Source: Streptomyces sp. NRRL S-31
GTDB taxonomy: Bacteria; Actinomycetota; Actinomycetes; Streptomycetales; Streptomycetaceae
Direction: 5' to 3'
Length of the DNA stretch: 57,988 nucleotides
Assembly: GCF_000718775.1 (NCBI RefSeq)
Contig: NZ_JOCB01000047.1
Span: 1 to 57,988, forward strand
The notes beneath the pieces were generated by a model. That model saw only the letters and a list, made by a program, of their open reading frames with translations, was not told where the DNA came from and ran no database searches. Positions 41,232-49,940 of the stretch are shown here, in pieces. Within the stretch, counting starts at the first letter, position 1; every line of letters starts with the position of its first letter. A program made the translations under genes and the position numbers.

Positions 41232-42337
41232 CGAACAGGACGGACCCGACCGACGCCGCGATCGACGCCGATACGGGGGACCGGGCCGATGACGTCCCCC
41301 CGCCGCGCATCACTCGGGCCCTTGAGCGGCGCGCCCCGGCGGGCGCTCGGCTGACCTCGCTGTCCTTCGCCGAGGTCGAGGCGAGGGCGCACGCGGTGCT
41401 CCCGGAGCTCGCCGCGCTGCGCCCCACCATCGGCGACACGCCCCTGGTGCCGGTGCCGAGCCGGCACGGGCGCGGCACCGTGTGGCTGAAGATGGAGTCT
41501 GGCAACGACACCGGTACGGTCAAGGCCCGTACCGCCTACGCCCTGCTGTGCGGGGCCGTGGCCGGGCACGGCTCGCGCTCGCTGCGGTGCGTCGAGTACT
41601 CGAGCGGCAGCCTGGCCTTCGCGCTCGCCGAGTTCTGCGCCGTACTCGGCCTGGACCTGCACCTCGTGGTGCCGCACACCTCGCCCGACTCCCTGTGCGT
41701 CGCCCTGCGGCGCCTGGGCGCGGGCGTATCCAAGGCCCCCGAGGGCACGGGCTTCCTCGGAGCCATGGAAGAGGCCGCGCGGGTGGCCGAGACGGACGAC
41801 CGGCATCTGCTGCTCCAGCACTGCGCGGCCGAGGCCGTGGCCATGCACCGGGAGCTGACGGGGGCCGAGACGGTACGGCAGTTGCGAGCGGCGCGCGTCG
41901 AGCCGGCCGCCGTCGCCGCGTCCGTGGGTACCGGCGGCACCGTCCTGGGCATGACGCTGGCCCTCCGTACGGTCTGGCCGGAGTGCGCCGCCTTCGCGGT
42001 GTTCCCCGCGGAGGGGCCGTACGCCGATCCGCTGCCGCCGACCGGTACGCCGCGCATGAAAGGCACGGGTGGACTGGGTCACGGTCTCCGGCAGCCACTG
42101 CTCGCCCCGCACGAAGCGGCACTGGGCTTCCGCGAGGTGGCGCACCCGGACGCGCTGGAGGGCATGCGCGTCCTGCGTTCGGAGCATGGCATAGCGGTTT
42201 CCGCCAGCGGAGCGGGCGCCTGGCTCGTGGCCTCGCAGGCCCTGGACGACGCCGCGGCGCCGGGCGGCGCGGCGGTCGCCGTCGTCGCTTCCCGCGGCAC
42301 GAAGGAGGAGTGGGCCGATGCCGGCGCAGGAAGGTGA
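41228..42337 (+). CDS. Cysteine-synthase-like PLP-dependent enzyme
   Basis: 369 residues of fold-type II. The PLP lysine Lys99 lies in NDTGTVKARTAYAL, where cysteine synthases have GSVKDR. The phosphate-binding loop is SVGTGGTVLG. An N-terminal extension of about 60 residues is unusual. Such enzymes replace the acetyl group of O-acetylserine by a nucleophile. With the serine acetyltransferase in the same operon, it could make a beta-substituted alanine. It overlaps the upstream gene by 4 nt and the methyltransferase by 20 nt. Confidence 0.82.
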   Translation: MTNRTDPTDAAIDADTGDRADDVPPPRITRALERRAPAGARLTSLSFAEVEARAHAVLPELAALRPTIGDTPLVPVPSRHGRGTVWLKMESGNDTGTVKARTAYALLCGAVAGHGSRSLRCVEYSSGSLAFALAEFCAVLGLDLHLVVPHTSPDSLCVALRRLGAGVSKAPEGTGFLGAMEEAARVAETDDRHLLLQHCAAEAVAMHRELTGAETVRQLRAARVEPAAVAASVGTGGTVLGMTLALRTVWPECAAFAVFPAEGPYADPLPPTGTPRMKGTGGLGHGLRQPLLAPHEAALGFREVAHPDALEGMRVLRSEHGIAVSASGAGAWLVASQALDDAAAPGGAAVAVVASRGTKEEWADAGAGR

Positions 42338-43034
42338 CGTTTCGATGTCCGAACAGCACGTGGATCACGGGGGCGACCTCTCCTCCGGCTACACCGCGTA
42401 CCGGCGGACGGTCCAGGACTCGTTCGCGCAGTGGTACGGCGCCGACCGGGACTCCTGGAGCGGCGGTCCGGTCAAGAGTCGGATCACCGAGTTCCTGCTG
42501 CGATCCGCACCGGCCGCCGAGGCCGGCCGCCGGCGGAGCGTCCTGGACATCGGGTGCGGTCGCGGCCTTCAGACGGCGCAGCTGGCCGAGGGGCTCGACG
42601 CCGACGTCGTGGGTCTGGACCTGATCGACGTCTGGGCCCCGCCGGTCACCGGCCGAGGCTCGCTCCGCTTCCAGCGGGGCGACTTCCTCGGCTTCGACGA
42701 GCGGCCGATGGACTACCTCGTGGACAGCGGCTGCCTGCACCACCAGAGGCGCGAGGACTGGGAGCCGTGGGTGCGGCACGGCTCCGGCCTGCTGCGCGCG
42801 GGCGGTGTCTGGGCCGTGAACATCTTCCTCAGTCCGGACGGCGCCGTCGTCGACAAGCGGCTGGCCGACGGACGGTCGAACTGGTGGCTGACCGAGGAAG
42901 TGGTGACCGACTTGTTCACCGCCCACGGCTTCACTCATGTGGCGAGCGAGGAGGTCGACCGGAACTTCCAGTACGAGGGCCACTGGCTGAAGTACCTGAC
43001 GCTCGCCTTCTCCCGGGTCGGCGGAAGGGGCTGA
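42318..43034 (+). CDS. Class I SAM-dependent methyltransferase (ToxA-like)
   Basis: 238 residues. Motif I is VLDIGCGRGLQ (about 75-85), followed by VVGLDLIDVW, and post-motif VDSGCLHHQR. The ATG at 42318 has AAGGAGG 9 nt upstream inside the preceding gene; a second start at 42345 also has a fair site. It is likely an N- or O-methyltransferase for the product, matching the ToxA step of toxoflavin pathways, which methylates the azapteridine nitrogens. Acceptor unproven. Confidence 0.85.
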   Translation: MPAQEGDVSMSEQHVDHGGDLSSGYTAYRRTVQDSFAQWYGADRDSWSGGPVKSRITEFLLRSAPAAEAGRRRSVLDIGCGRGLQTAQLAEGLDADVVGLDLIDVWAPPVTGRGSLRFQRGDFLGFDERPMDYLVDSGCLHHQRREDWEPWVRHGSGLLRAGGVWAVNIFLSPDGAVVDKRLADGRSNWWLTEEVVTDLFTAHGFTHVASEEVDRNFQYEGHWLKYLTLAFSRVGGRG

Positions 43035-43040
43035 CCGGCC

Positions 43041-46000
43041 GTGCACGTCCTGATGGTCGAGACGAACCGGCCGCGCGGCTTCGACTACCTGGAGGAGCTC
43101 GTGGCGGCCGGTGTCGAGGTCTCCTTCCTCACCGAGAGCCTCGACGACTACGCGGACATCCAGGGGTTCGAGCGGCACAAGCTGGCCGCACGAGTCATCG
43201 AGGTGCGGGAGCTGCGCTCCCGGGAGGACATCTCGCCGCTGCTCCGGGGCCGGCTGGGGCCGCGGCCCCTCGACGGCGTGCTGTGCTTCCGCGACGAGTT
43301 CCTCGTCGCGGCGGCTTGCCTCGCCCGTGACCTGGGCCTGCCGCACGAGCCGGTGTCCACGGTGCGGATGCTGCGGGACAAGGCCGCAGTGCGGGAGCGG
43401 CTGACGGCGGCCGGTGTCGGCACCCTGCGCTGGCGCTGCGCCGCCACCCCGGAGGGGGCTCTGGCCGCCGCCGCGGAGATCGGCTATCCGGTGGTGGTCA
43501 AGCCCGTGGCCGGGCACGGCTCGATCGGCGTGTCGGTCCTGTGGACCGAGCGGCAGGCCGAGACCGTGCTCGCCGGCTTCGGCGCCCGTGCCGGTGCCTA
43601 CGGCACCGGGCCGCTGCTCGTCGAGGAGTACCGGGCGGGCCTCGACGTCGCCGCCGAGCTCCTCGTGCAGAACGGGCGCCCGATCCTGTACGGCTTCGGG
43701 GAGCGGCTGCCGGCCGGACCGAACAACACCGTGGAACTGGGCGGGCACTTCCCCGCCCGGTTCGAGCAGCGCGGCGCGGCCCGCCGGTTCGTCACCGACG
43801 TGGTGCGGGCCCTCGGCATCCGGAACAGCGCCCTGCACATCGAGCTGCTGATCACCCCGACCGGCCCGGAACTCGTCGAGGTCAACGGCCGGATGGCCGG
43901 GTACGTGATCCCGCGCCAGATCGGCGTCGCGCTCCGCCGCTCGATCCCGCTCGACCTGTTGGCCCTGTGCACGTCAACGCCGGTCGAGCCCGTCGCCGAG
44001 CCCGTCTCGTACGTGGCCCTGCGCAACCTGTGCAGCGAGGCAGCCGGCGAGGTCAGGGCGGTCGACGGGCCGTCCGGTCTGCCGGCGGAGGTCATCGACC
44101 ACTGGATCACCGTGCGGCCCGGTGACCGCGTGGTGCCGACGACCCGCAACGCGGAGCGCTTCGGGTACGTCCTGGCCGCGGGTTTCTCGGCCGAGGCCGC
44201 GAACCGGGCCGCGGAGGACGCGTTCCACCGGATACGGGCCGGGCTCCGGGTGGCAGGGGAGCAGGACGCCGCCGCGCCCGGTGCCGGCGAGGAGCCCGAG
44301 TGCGGCCCGCACGTGGTGCTCCTGCTGGACGCGAAGGAGGGCGGCGCGCGCCCCGAGCGCGTCCTCGACGCGCTCGGGGCCGTCACCGGACGGGTCACCG
44401 TCTTCTGGTGCGGCCCCGACGCGCCGGCGCCGGCCCTTCGCGAGCGGTGGTCCGCCCGCTTCGTCGGCGCCTGGTACGACACGCCGGGTGCCCGAGCCGC
44501 GGACGTCGCGCTCGCCGACGTACACGCCAGGCATCCCGTGGCCGCCGTCGTCACCTTCGAAGCGGACCTGCGGTCCTGGCGGGACCGGCTCGCGGGCGCG
44601 GTACGGGGCGACGCGGGCGCGTCGGCGGAGCCCGCGCCTCGGGAGGAGGTGACTCCCCTTCCCGTGGGCGGTCACACGGTACTGTCCGTCGTCCACGACG
44701 GAGCCGTGCGCCATCTCGACGTCGTCGAGGACCTCGGCACGGGTCCGGACGGGCACCGTACGCTGAGCAGTCCGCCGGCGCTGCCGGAGGGCGCGCTGGA
44801 CGCGCTGCGCCGGGCCGCGGACCGGGCCGTGACCGGCTCCGGGATCTCCTCCGGGGTGGTCCGCACGCACTTTCCGGCCGGAGCGGCCGACGGCCCCGCG
44901 CCGCCGGTCCCGGACGCGGTCGTGCCGGGCCTGGACGAGGCCACGCACGCCGTGCACGACGCCGGGCACGCGCGGGACGTCGTGACGACGGCGGTCTCGG
45001 CCGCCCTCGGCAGGCGCACCGGACCGGCAGCGCGCGTGGGTGCCGCGGTGTTCCGTTCGCTCGCCGCGCCGGCCGGCGCCCTGCGCGTGGTGGCCGCGAC
45101 CCCCGCGGCGGATCTGTTCGACCACCCCGAAGTACGCCACGTACGCGCCGAATTGACCGAGGGCCAGGTGCGCACGGAGCCCGGTCCGGGCGGTCGCCTC
45201 CACTACGCGGTGGCGGGCGCGACCCTGGCGGAGTGCCGGGCCGTGGTCGCCCGGGTGGAGTCCGGACTGGTCTTCCGCCACGCACCGCTCGACCGCACGC
45301 ACGTCGTCGTGATCGACCGGGTCGGGGCCGCCACCTGGACGCGGGACGACGGCACGCCGCTGCTGCCGCCGGCCCGCTTCCGCGTCAGCGTGCTCAGCGG
45401 CAGCCCGTCGGTGAAGGAGCGGGGGGCCGCCCTCGACGTCGCGCTGCACACCGACGTCTTCGACCACGCCGCGACCGCCGAGACCGTGGCCGCCCTGCAC
45501 CGTGTGCATCCGGTCCAGCGGATCGCCGCCGCGTCCGAGCGATTGCTCGCACCGGCCGCGGCCCTGCGGGAACGGCTCGGACTGCCGGGGGACACCCCCG
45601 AGGCCGTCCGCGGCCTGATCGACAAGGCCGAGATGAAGCGGCTCGCCGCCCGCGGCGGCATCGCCCACGCCGAAGGCCATGTGCTGTACGAGCCGGGCGA
45701 CGCGCACGAGCTGATCGACCGGTACGGTGCCGTCGTCGTCAAGCCCCGGGACCTGTCCGGTTCCCAGGGCGTCGCCGTCTGCGACGAGCGCGCGGACCTG
45801 GAGCGGTGGCTGCGGGAGCGCTTCGTCCCCGGCCGCTACCTCGTGGAGCGCAAGGTGTCCGGTCCCATGGGCCACCTGGACGCCCTCGTCCACGAGGGGA
45901 TCGTCGCCTGGGACGTCTCCCTGTACCGGCGCGACACCCTCGCCTACACGCGCGGACAGCCGCTGTCCTCGCGTACCGTCGACGACCCGGCGCTGCGGCG

Positions 46001-46523
46001 GCGTGCGGGCGGGCTACTGGAGCGGATCGTCGACACCTGGGGCATCCGGTCCGGCGTGCTCCACGCCGAATTCTTCGTGGAGGGCGACCGGCTCGTCTTC
46101 TGCGAGGTGGCCGGACGCCCGGGCGGCGCCGGGGTCATCCCGGCCTTCCGGGCCACCCGGGGCTTCGACTTGCGGCACGCCAAGATCCTGCTGGACGCGG
46201 GCGAGGACCCGCGGTCACTGCGCCGGGACCCGGTGGCGGCGCACGCCGGGTGGGTGTGCCACTACTGCTCCGGAGGGGTGCTCGCCGTGTACGACGACTC
46301 CACGGTGGCCCCGCACGCCTACGCGCACGTGCTGCGGGGAGCCGTGGGAGCCGCCGTGGCGGCCGACTCCTTCTCCGGTACGAGCCTGAGCACCCATGTG
46401 TTCGCGAACGACTCGAGCGCCGAGATCGACCGCCTGGTCACCGCTGCCGAGCGGGACGTCCGCATCGTCACGACGCCGACGGGCACACCGCCCACGGCCG
46501 ATCCGAAGGGGAGCCATCGATGA
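43041..46523 (+). CDS. Bimodular ATP-grasp ligase
   Basis: 1160 residues. It holds two ATP-grasp modules. Module 1 has lysine segment VVVKPVAGHGSIGVSV (about 150) and the Mg-binding motif ELVEVNGRMAGYV (about 278). A variable central region of about 350 residues follows. Module 2 has VVVKPRDLSGSQGVAV (about 898) and FCEVAGRPGG (about 1019), where the usual Asn of E-x-N is Ala. Such enzymes join a carboxylate to an amine via an acyl phosphate, typically making dipeptides or amides. Two modules suggest two successive couplings or one active plus one regulatory unit. The GTG start lies 6 nt after the methyltransferase stop. Confidence 0.85.
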   Translation: MHVLMVETNRPRGFDYLEELVAAGVEVSFLTESLDDYADIQGFERHKLAARVIEVRELRSREDISPLLRGRLGPRPLDGVLCFRDEFLVAAACLARDLGLPHEPVSTVRMLRDKAAVRERLTAAGVGTLRWRCAATPEGALAAAAEIGYPVVVKPVAGHGSIGVSVLWTERQAETVLAGFGARAGAYGTGPLLVEEYRAGLDVAAELLVQNGRPILYGFGERLPAGPNNTVELGGHFPARFEQRGAARRFVTDVVRALGIRNSALHIELLITPTGPELVEVNGRMAGYVIPRQIGVALRRSIPLDLLALCTSTPVEPVAEPVSYVALRNLCSEAAGEVRAVDGPSGLPAEVIDHWITVRPGDRVVPTTRNAERFGYVLAAGFSAEAANRAAEDAFHRIRAGLRVAGEQDAAAPGAGEEPECGPHVVLLLDAKEGGARPERVLDALGAVTGRVTVFWCGPDAPAPALRERWSARFVGAWYDTPGARAADVALADVHARHPVAAVVTFEADLRSWRDRLAGAVRGDAGASAEPAPREEVTPLPVGGHTVLSVVHDGAVRHLDVVEDLGTGPDGHRTLSSPPALPEGALDALRRAADRAVTGSGISSGVVRTHFPAGAADGPAPPVPDAVVPGLDEATHAVHDAGHARDVVTTAVSAALGRRTGPAARVGAAVFRSLAAPAGALRVVAATPAADLFDHPEVRHVRAELTEGQVRTEPGPGGRLHYAVAGATLAECRAVVARVESGLVFRHAPLDRTHVVVIDRVGAATWTRDDGTPLLPPARFRVSVLSGSPSVKERGAALDVALHTDVFDHAATAETVAALHRVHPVQRIAAASERLLAPAAALRERLGLPGDTPEAVRGLIDKAEMKRLAARGGIAHAEGHVLYEPGDAHELIDRYGAVVVKPRDLSGSQGVAVCDERADLERWLRERFVPGRYLVERKVSGPMGHLDALVHEGIVAWDVSLYRRDTLAYTRGQPLSSRTVDDPALRRRAGGLLERIVDTWGIRSGVLHAEFFVEGDRLVFCEVAGRPGGAGVIPAFRATRGFDLRHAKILLDAGEDPRSLRRDPVAAHAGWVCHYCSGGVLAVYDDSTVAPHAYAHVLRGAVGAAVAADSFSGTSLSTHVFANDSSAEIDRLVTAAERDVRIVTTPTGTPPTADPKGSHR

Positions 46524-47077
46524 TTCTGGGAATTCTGGGCAGCGCGTCCAAGGACTCCAACACCAGGCACGGCCTGGCGGCCGTGGCCCAGCGGATCCGG
46601 GCGGCGGGCGGCGAGTTCGAGACCGTCGACCTCTCGGTGGAGTTCTCCGAGCCGCACGACATCGGCGACTACGACGACCCCGCCGCGCACAGCCAGACGG
46701 CGGCGATACGCCGCCGGATCGCCGAGGCGGACGGAGTGATCCTGGCGACGCCCGTCTACCACGGCTCGTACAGCGGTCTGCTGAAGAACTTCCTGGACCA
46801 CCTGGAGGGAGACGCCTTCGCCGGCAAGCCGGTCGGCATCCTCGCCAACGGTGGCGGGCCGCGGAGCGCCGTCGCCGCCTGCGACCAGCTGCGCACCGTC
46901 GTGCGCGCCATCAGCGGCTGGGCCGTGCCCGCTCATGTCGCCACCGCCAACTCCGACTTCACCGACGGGGTGCCCGGTGCGGCGATCGCCGGGCGCATGG
47001 ACGCCATGGTCGCCGACCTGCTGATGTTCACCGATGCCCGGAGCGCCGCCGCCGGTTCGCGCGCCGCGGATGTATGA
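46520..47077 (+). CDS. NADPH-dependent FMN reductase family protein
   Basis: 185 residues, flavodoxin-like. The FMN phosphate loop is GSASKDSNTRHG, and the TPVYHGSYSGLLKNFLDHL segment is typical of the family. It may supply reduced flavin or act directly as a quinone/azo-type reductase on the pathway intermediate. ATGA overlap with the ATP-grasp gene. No partner flavin monooxygenase is visible in the operon, so direct action on an intermediate is plausible. Confidence 0.85.
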   Translation: MILGILGSASKDSNTRHGLAAVAQRIRAAGGEFETVDLSVEFSEPHDIGDYDDPAAHSQTAAIRRRIAEADGVILATPVYHGSYSGLLKNFLDHLEGDAFAGKPVGILANGGGPRSAVAACDQLRTVVRAISGWAVPAHVATANSDFTDGVPGAAIAGRMDAMVADLLMFTDARSAAAGSRAADV

Positions 47078-47087
47078 GAGGCCACTG

Positions 47088-48044
47088 ATGCTGCACGAGA
47101 TCGATGTCGCCGGGCGCACCGGCTCCGCCACGGTGAGGGCCGCGCTGGGGGACGGCTTCTTCCTGGTCCGCAACGCCGTCCCGGAGAGCCTGCTCGACGA
47201 GGCATACCAGTTGCTTGAGCAGTTCTTCGCGCTTCCCCTTGACGACAAGAAGAGCGTCCGGGTGCCCGGCAGCAACGGCCAGTCCGGCTATACTCCGCCG
47301 CTCGTCGAGACGGCGGAGAAGTCCGGGAGGACGCCCGACTGGAAGGAACTCTTCCACTGGGGTGCGGCGCTGCCCGCCGGTCACCCGCTGCGCACCCGCT
47401 ACCCCGCCCGCTATCCCGACCCCTGCCTGCCGGACGAGCTGGTGCCCGGCATCGGCAAGGTGCTGTCCGAACTGCACACCCGGATGAAGGCGTTCCAGGT
47501 GAAGGTCGTCGGCACGATCGGCGAGGCGCTCGGGGTACCCGCCGGCTACTTCGAGGAGATGCTGGACGACGGCCCGGTGGTCAACCGCGCCGCCTGGTAC
47601 CCGCCGATGGGCGGTGCCCCCTCCGAGCAGCACACCTGGGCCGTCGAGCACCAGGACTTCGATCTGATCACCGCGCTGCCCCGGGCGACGGCGCCAGGCT
47701 TGCAGGTGCTGCACCACGACGGCGAGTGGCTCTCGGTGGACGCGCCGGAGGGGTACGCCGTCGTCAATGTCGGCATGGTGCTGGAGCGGCTCACCGACGG
47801 CCTCGCCCGGGCCGCCGTGCACCGGGTGGTGGCCGACCCGCAGCAGTCGGGGGGCCGGCTCTCCATCGTCCAGTTCTGCCACCCCACCCCGTGGACCGTG
47901 CTCACGCCGCTGCGCCTGCCCGGCTCGGAGGGGCAGCCGCAGCGCTTCCCCACCCTGACCGCCGACGCGCTGTTCCAACGCACGATGTACCGGATCAACC
48001 GGCTCGACGCACAGCAGACCTCGGCCGAAGCCGAGGTGAGGTGA
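47088..48044 (+). CDS. Isopenicillin N synthase-like non-haem iron oxygenase
   Basis: 318 residues. The iron facial triad is His188 and Asp190 in VEHQDFD and His245 in AAVHRVV. The 2-oxoglutarate-binding Arg257-x-Ser259 lies in GGRLSIVQF. The N-terminal part (GDGFFLVRNAVPESLLDEAY) fits the DIOX_N domain. Keeping the R-x-S pair argues for a 2-oxoglutarate-dependent hydroxylase, desaturase or cyclase. Start ATG 47088 with GAGAGG 6 nt upstream; an in-frame ATG at 47070 overlaps the previous gene. Likely tailors an amino-acid side chain or the ring system. Confidence 0.87.
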   Translation: MLHEIDVAGRTGSATVRAALGDGFFLVRNAVPESLLDEAYQLLEQFFALPLDDKKSVRVPGSNGQSGYTPPLVETAEKSGRTPDWKELFHWGAALPAGHPLRTRYPARYPDPCLPDELVPGIGKVLSELHTRMKAFQVKVVGTIGEALGVPAGYFEEMLDDGPVVNRAAWYPPMGGAPSEQHTWAVEHQDFDLITALPRATAPGLQVLHHDGEWLSVDAPEGYAVVNVGMVLERLTDGLARAAVHRVVADPQQSGGRLSIVQFCHPTPWTVLTPLRLPGSEGQPQRFPTLTADALFQRTMYRINRLDAQQTSAEAEVR

Positions 48045-48045
48045 G

Positions 48046-49431
48046 GTGACGGAGCCACGAACGGGCGCTGGGGCTACGGGCGGAGTCGACGGTGCGGGGG
48101 CTGCCGGACGCGCCCGGGAAGGCGACCGGGAGCCGCCGCACTTGGCCCTGATCGTCGGGGTCGGCGGTCTGCCCGCCCCCGACGCGCTGCGCGTCGCCCT
48201 GACCGTCACCCCGCGTGTCAGCGTCCTCTTCATCACCGCCTGGACCGACCCGGCGGCTGTGCGCACCATGTGGGAGCAGCACCGCGCGGCCGGTCTGGGC
48301 GCCGAGTTCCTGGCGGTACCGGATCTGGACGGCGCGGTCGCGGCGGGCCTCGGCCTCCACGAACGGCAGCCGCTGACGGGTGTCGTCACCTACTCGGAGG
48401 TGCTGCTCCAGCCGCAGGCCAGGCTCGTCGAGCGGCTCGGGCTGCCCGGCAACGGAGTGGAGGCCGTGTCCGTCGCCCAGTCCAAGGCCCGTCAGCGGGC
48501 GGTGTTCGCCGCGCACGGCGTCCCGGCCCCGCGGTTCGCCGAGATCCTCGGCGAGGACGACATCGAGCGGGCCGTGGCCGAGGTGGGGATGCCGGCTGTG
48601 CTCAAGCCGTCGCTCGGGGCGGGCAGCCAGAATGTGCGGAAGGTGCGCACGGTCGGCGAGGTCGTCGAGGCGTACCGCGCCGCGCGTGCGTCGAAGACCG
48701 CCTTCCTCCAGCACGACGAGGTGTTCCTGCTGGAGGAGGCCTTGCCCGTCGAGGGCGCCGAGGACTCCCCGTACGCCGACTACGTGAGCGTGGAGACGCT
48801 GCTCGTCGAGGGGAAACCCGACCACCTCGCGGTGTCCGACCGGCTGAGGCTCCGGCACGGGTACGTGGAGGAAGGTCTCGTCCTGCCCAGCCGGCTCCCG
48901 GCGGAGCGTACCGCCGAGATCGTCGACTGCGCGGAGCAGGCGATCCGTGCCACCGGTCTCACACACGGTGCCGTGCACACGGAGATCGCGCTGACGCCCG
49001 AGGGTCCCAAGGTCATCGAGGTCAACGCGCGGGCCGGCGGACCGATTCCCAAGATGCTGCTGGCCGCCGCCGACTACGACTTCGCCGGGGACATCGCCAG
49101 GGTGGCGCTGGGACAGGCCCCGGGGCCGGGGCCGCGGTTCTCGGGCGTCGCCTGGTTCCGCTTCCTGCCCATCCCGGCGGGGGAGTGGCGTGTGGTCTCC
49201 CAACGCACGGCCGAGGAGACGCGCCGGGAGTTCCCGGAGCTGACGCAGCTCTCCCTGCGCTTCAAGCCCGGACAAACGGCGAGCCGGAACAGCACCCAGC
49301 ACTTGGCCTCCTTCACCGTACGTGGCGCCACGCCGGAGCAAGCGCGCCGGATCTCCGCGGCCGTGGAACGCTTCCTCGCCATCGACCTACAGCCGGCGAG
49401 CCAAGGGCAAACCACGGAGGAAGGGCGTTGA
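48046..49431 (+). CDS. ATP-grasp carboxylate-amine ligase
   Basis: 461 residues with a single ATP-grasp module. It shows VLKPSLGAGSQNVRKV (phosphate/lysine segment), LLEEALPVEGAEDSPYADYV and the Mg-binding motif KVIEVNARAGGPIP. It resembles ligases that attach amino acids in peptide antibiotics (for example BacD- or carnosine-synthase-like). The GTG start overlaps the preceding stop region (GGTGAGGTGAGGTG). The presence of a second ligase beside the bimodular one implies at least two amide bonds in the product. Confidence 0.87.
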   Translation: MTEPRTGAGATGGVDGAGAAGRAREGDREPPHLALIVGVGGLPAPDALRVALTVTPRVSVLFITAWTDPAAVRTMWEQHRAAGLGAEFLAVPDLDGAVAAGLGLHERQPLTGVVTYSEVLLQPQARLVERLGLPGNGVEAVSVAQSKARQRAVFAAHGVPAPRFAEILGEDDIERAVAEVGMPAVLKPSLGAGSQNVRKVRTVGEVVEAYRAARASKTAFLQHDEVFLLEEALPVEGAEDSPYADYVSVETLLVEGKPDHLAVSDRLRLRHGYVEEGLVLPSRLPAERTAEIVDCAEQAIRATGLTHGAVHTEIALTPEGPKVIEVNARAGGPIPKMLLAAADYDFAGDIARVALGQAPGPGPRFSGVAWFRFLPIPAGEWRVVSQRTAEETRREFPELTQLSLRFKPGQTASRNSTQHLASFTVRGATPEQARRISAAVERFLAIDLQPASQGQTTEEGR

Positions 49432-49940
49432 AGGGGCGGATGCCTGGGCTGTTGCGGCTGATGAGGGAGGACCTTGAGGCGGTCCTCGAGCGCGACCCCT
49501 CCCGCACCCGTCTGTCGGAGGCGGCACTGCACGCACCGTGGCACGGGCTGGTGCTCTACCGGGTGGCCCACCACCTCCACCTGAGGGGGCACCGGGTGGG
49601 CCCCGGGCTGCTCACCTGGTTCGGCCGGCTCCTTTCCGGAATGGAGATCCACGCGAGCGCACGCCTCGGCCGACGGGTCTTCATCGATCACGGATTCGGC
49701 GTGGTGATCGGGCAGACCTGCACCGTGGGAGACGATGTGACGATCTACCACCACGTCACGCTGGGGTCGCGCGGCTGGTGGCAGGATGGCGGTGCTCGGG
49801 CGCAACGCCACCCCAAGATCGGCAACCGGGTGACGATCGGTGTCGGGGCGTCGGTGCTCGGGCCGGTCACCATCGGCGACGACGTGCGCATCCGGGCCCA
49901 TGCCCTCGTCCTGAACGACATCATGAGCGAGGACCAGTGA
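49428..49940 (+). CDS. Serine O-acetyltransferase (CysE-like)
   Basis: 170 residues, shorter than housekeeping CysE. A helical N-terminus (LMREDLEAVLERDPSRT) is followed by left-handed beta-helix hexapeptides: RVFIDHGFGVVIGQTCTVGD, HHVTLGSRG, IGNRVTIGVGASVLGP. The catalytic His lies in IDHGFG. It makes O-acetylserine, the expected donor substrate for the PLP enzyme of this operon. The TTG at 49428 has GGAGG 7 nt upstream and overlaps the previous stop (TTGA). Confidence 0.88.
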   Translation: MKGRMPGLLRLMREDLEAVLERDPSRTRLSEAALHAPWHGLVLYRVAHHLHLRGHRVGPGLLTWFGRLLSGMEIHASARLGRRVFIDHGFGVVIGQTCTVGDDVTIYHHVTLGSRGWWQDGGARAQRHPKIGNRVTIGVGASVLGPVTIGDDVRIRAHALVLNDIMSEDQ

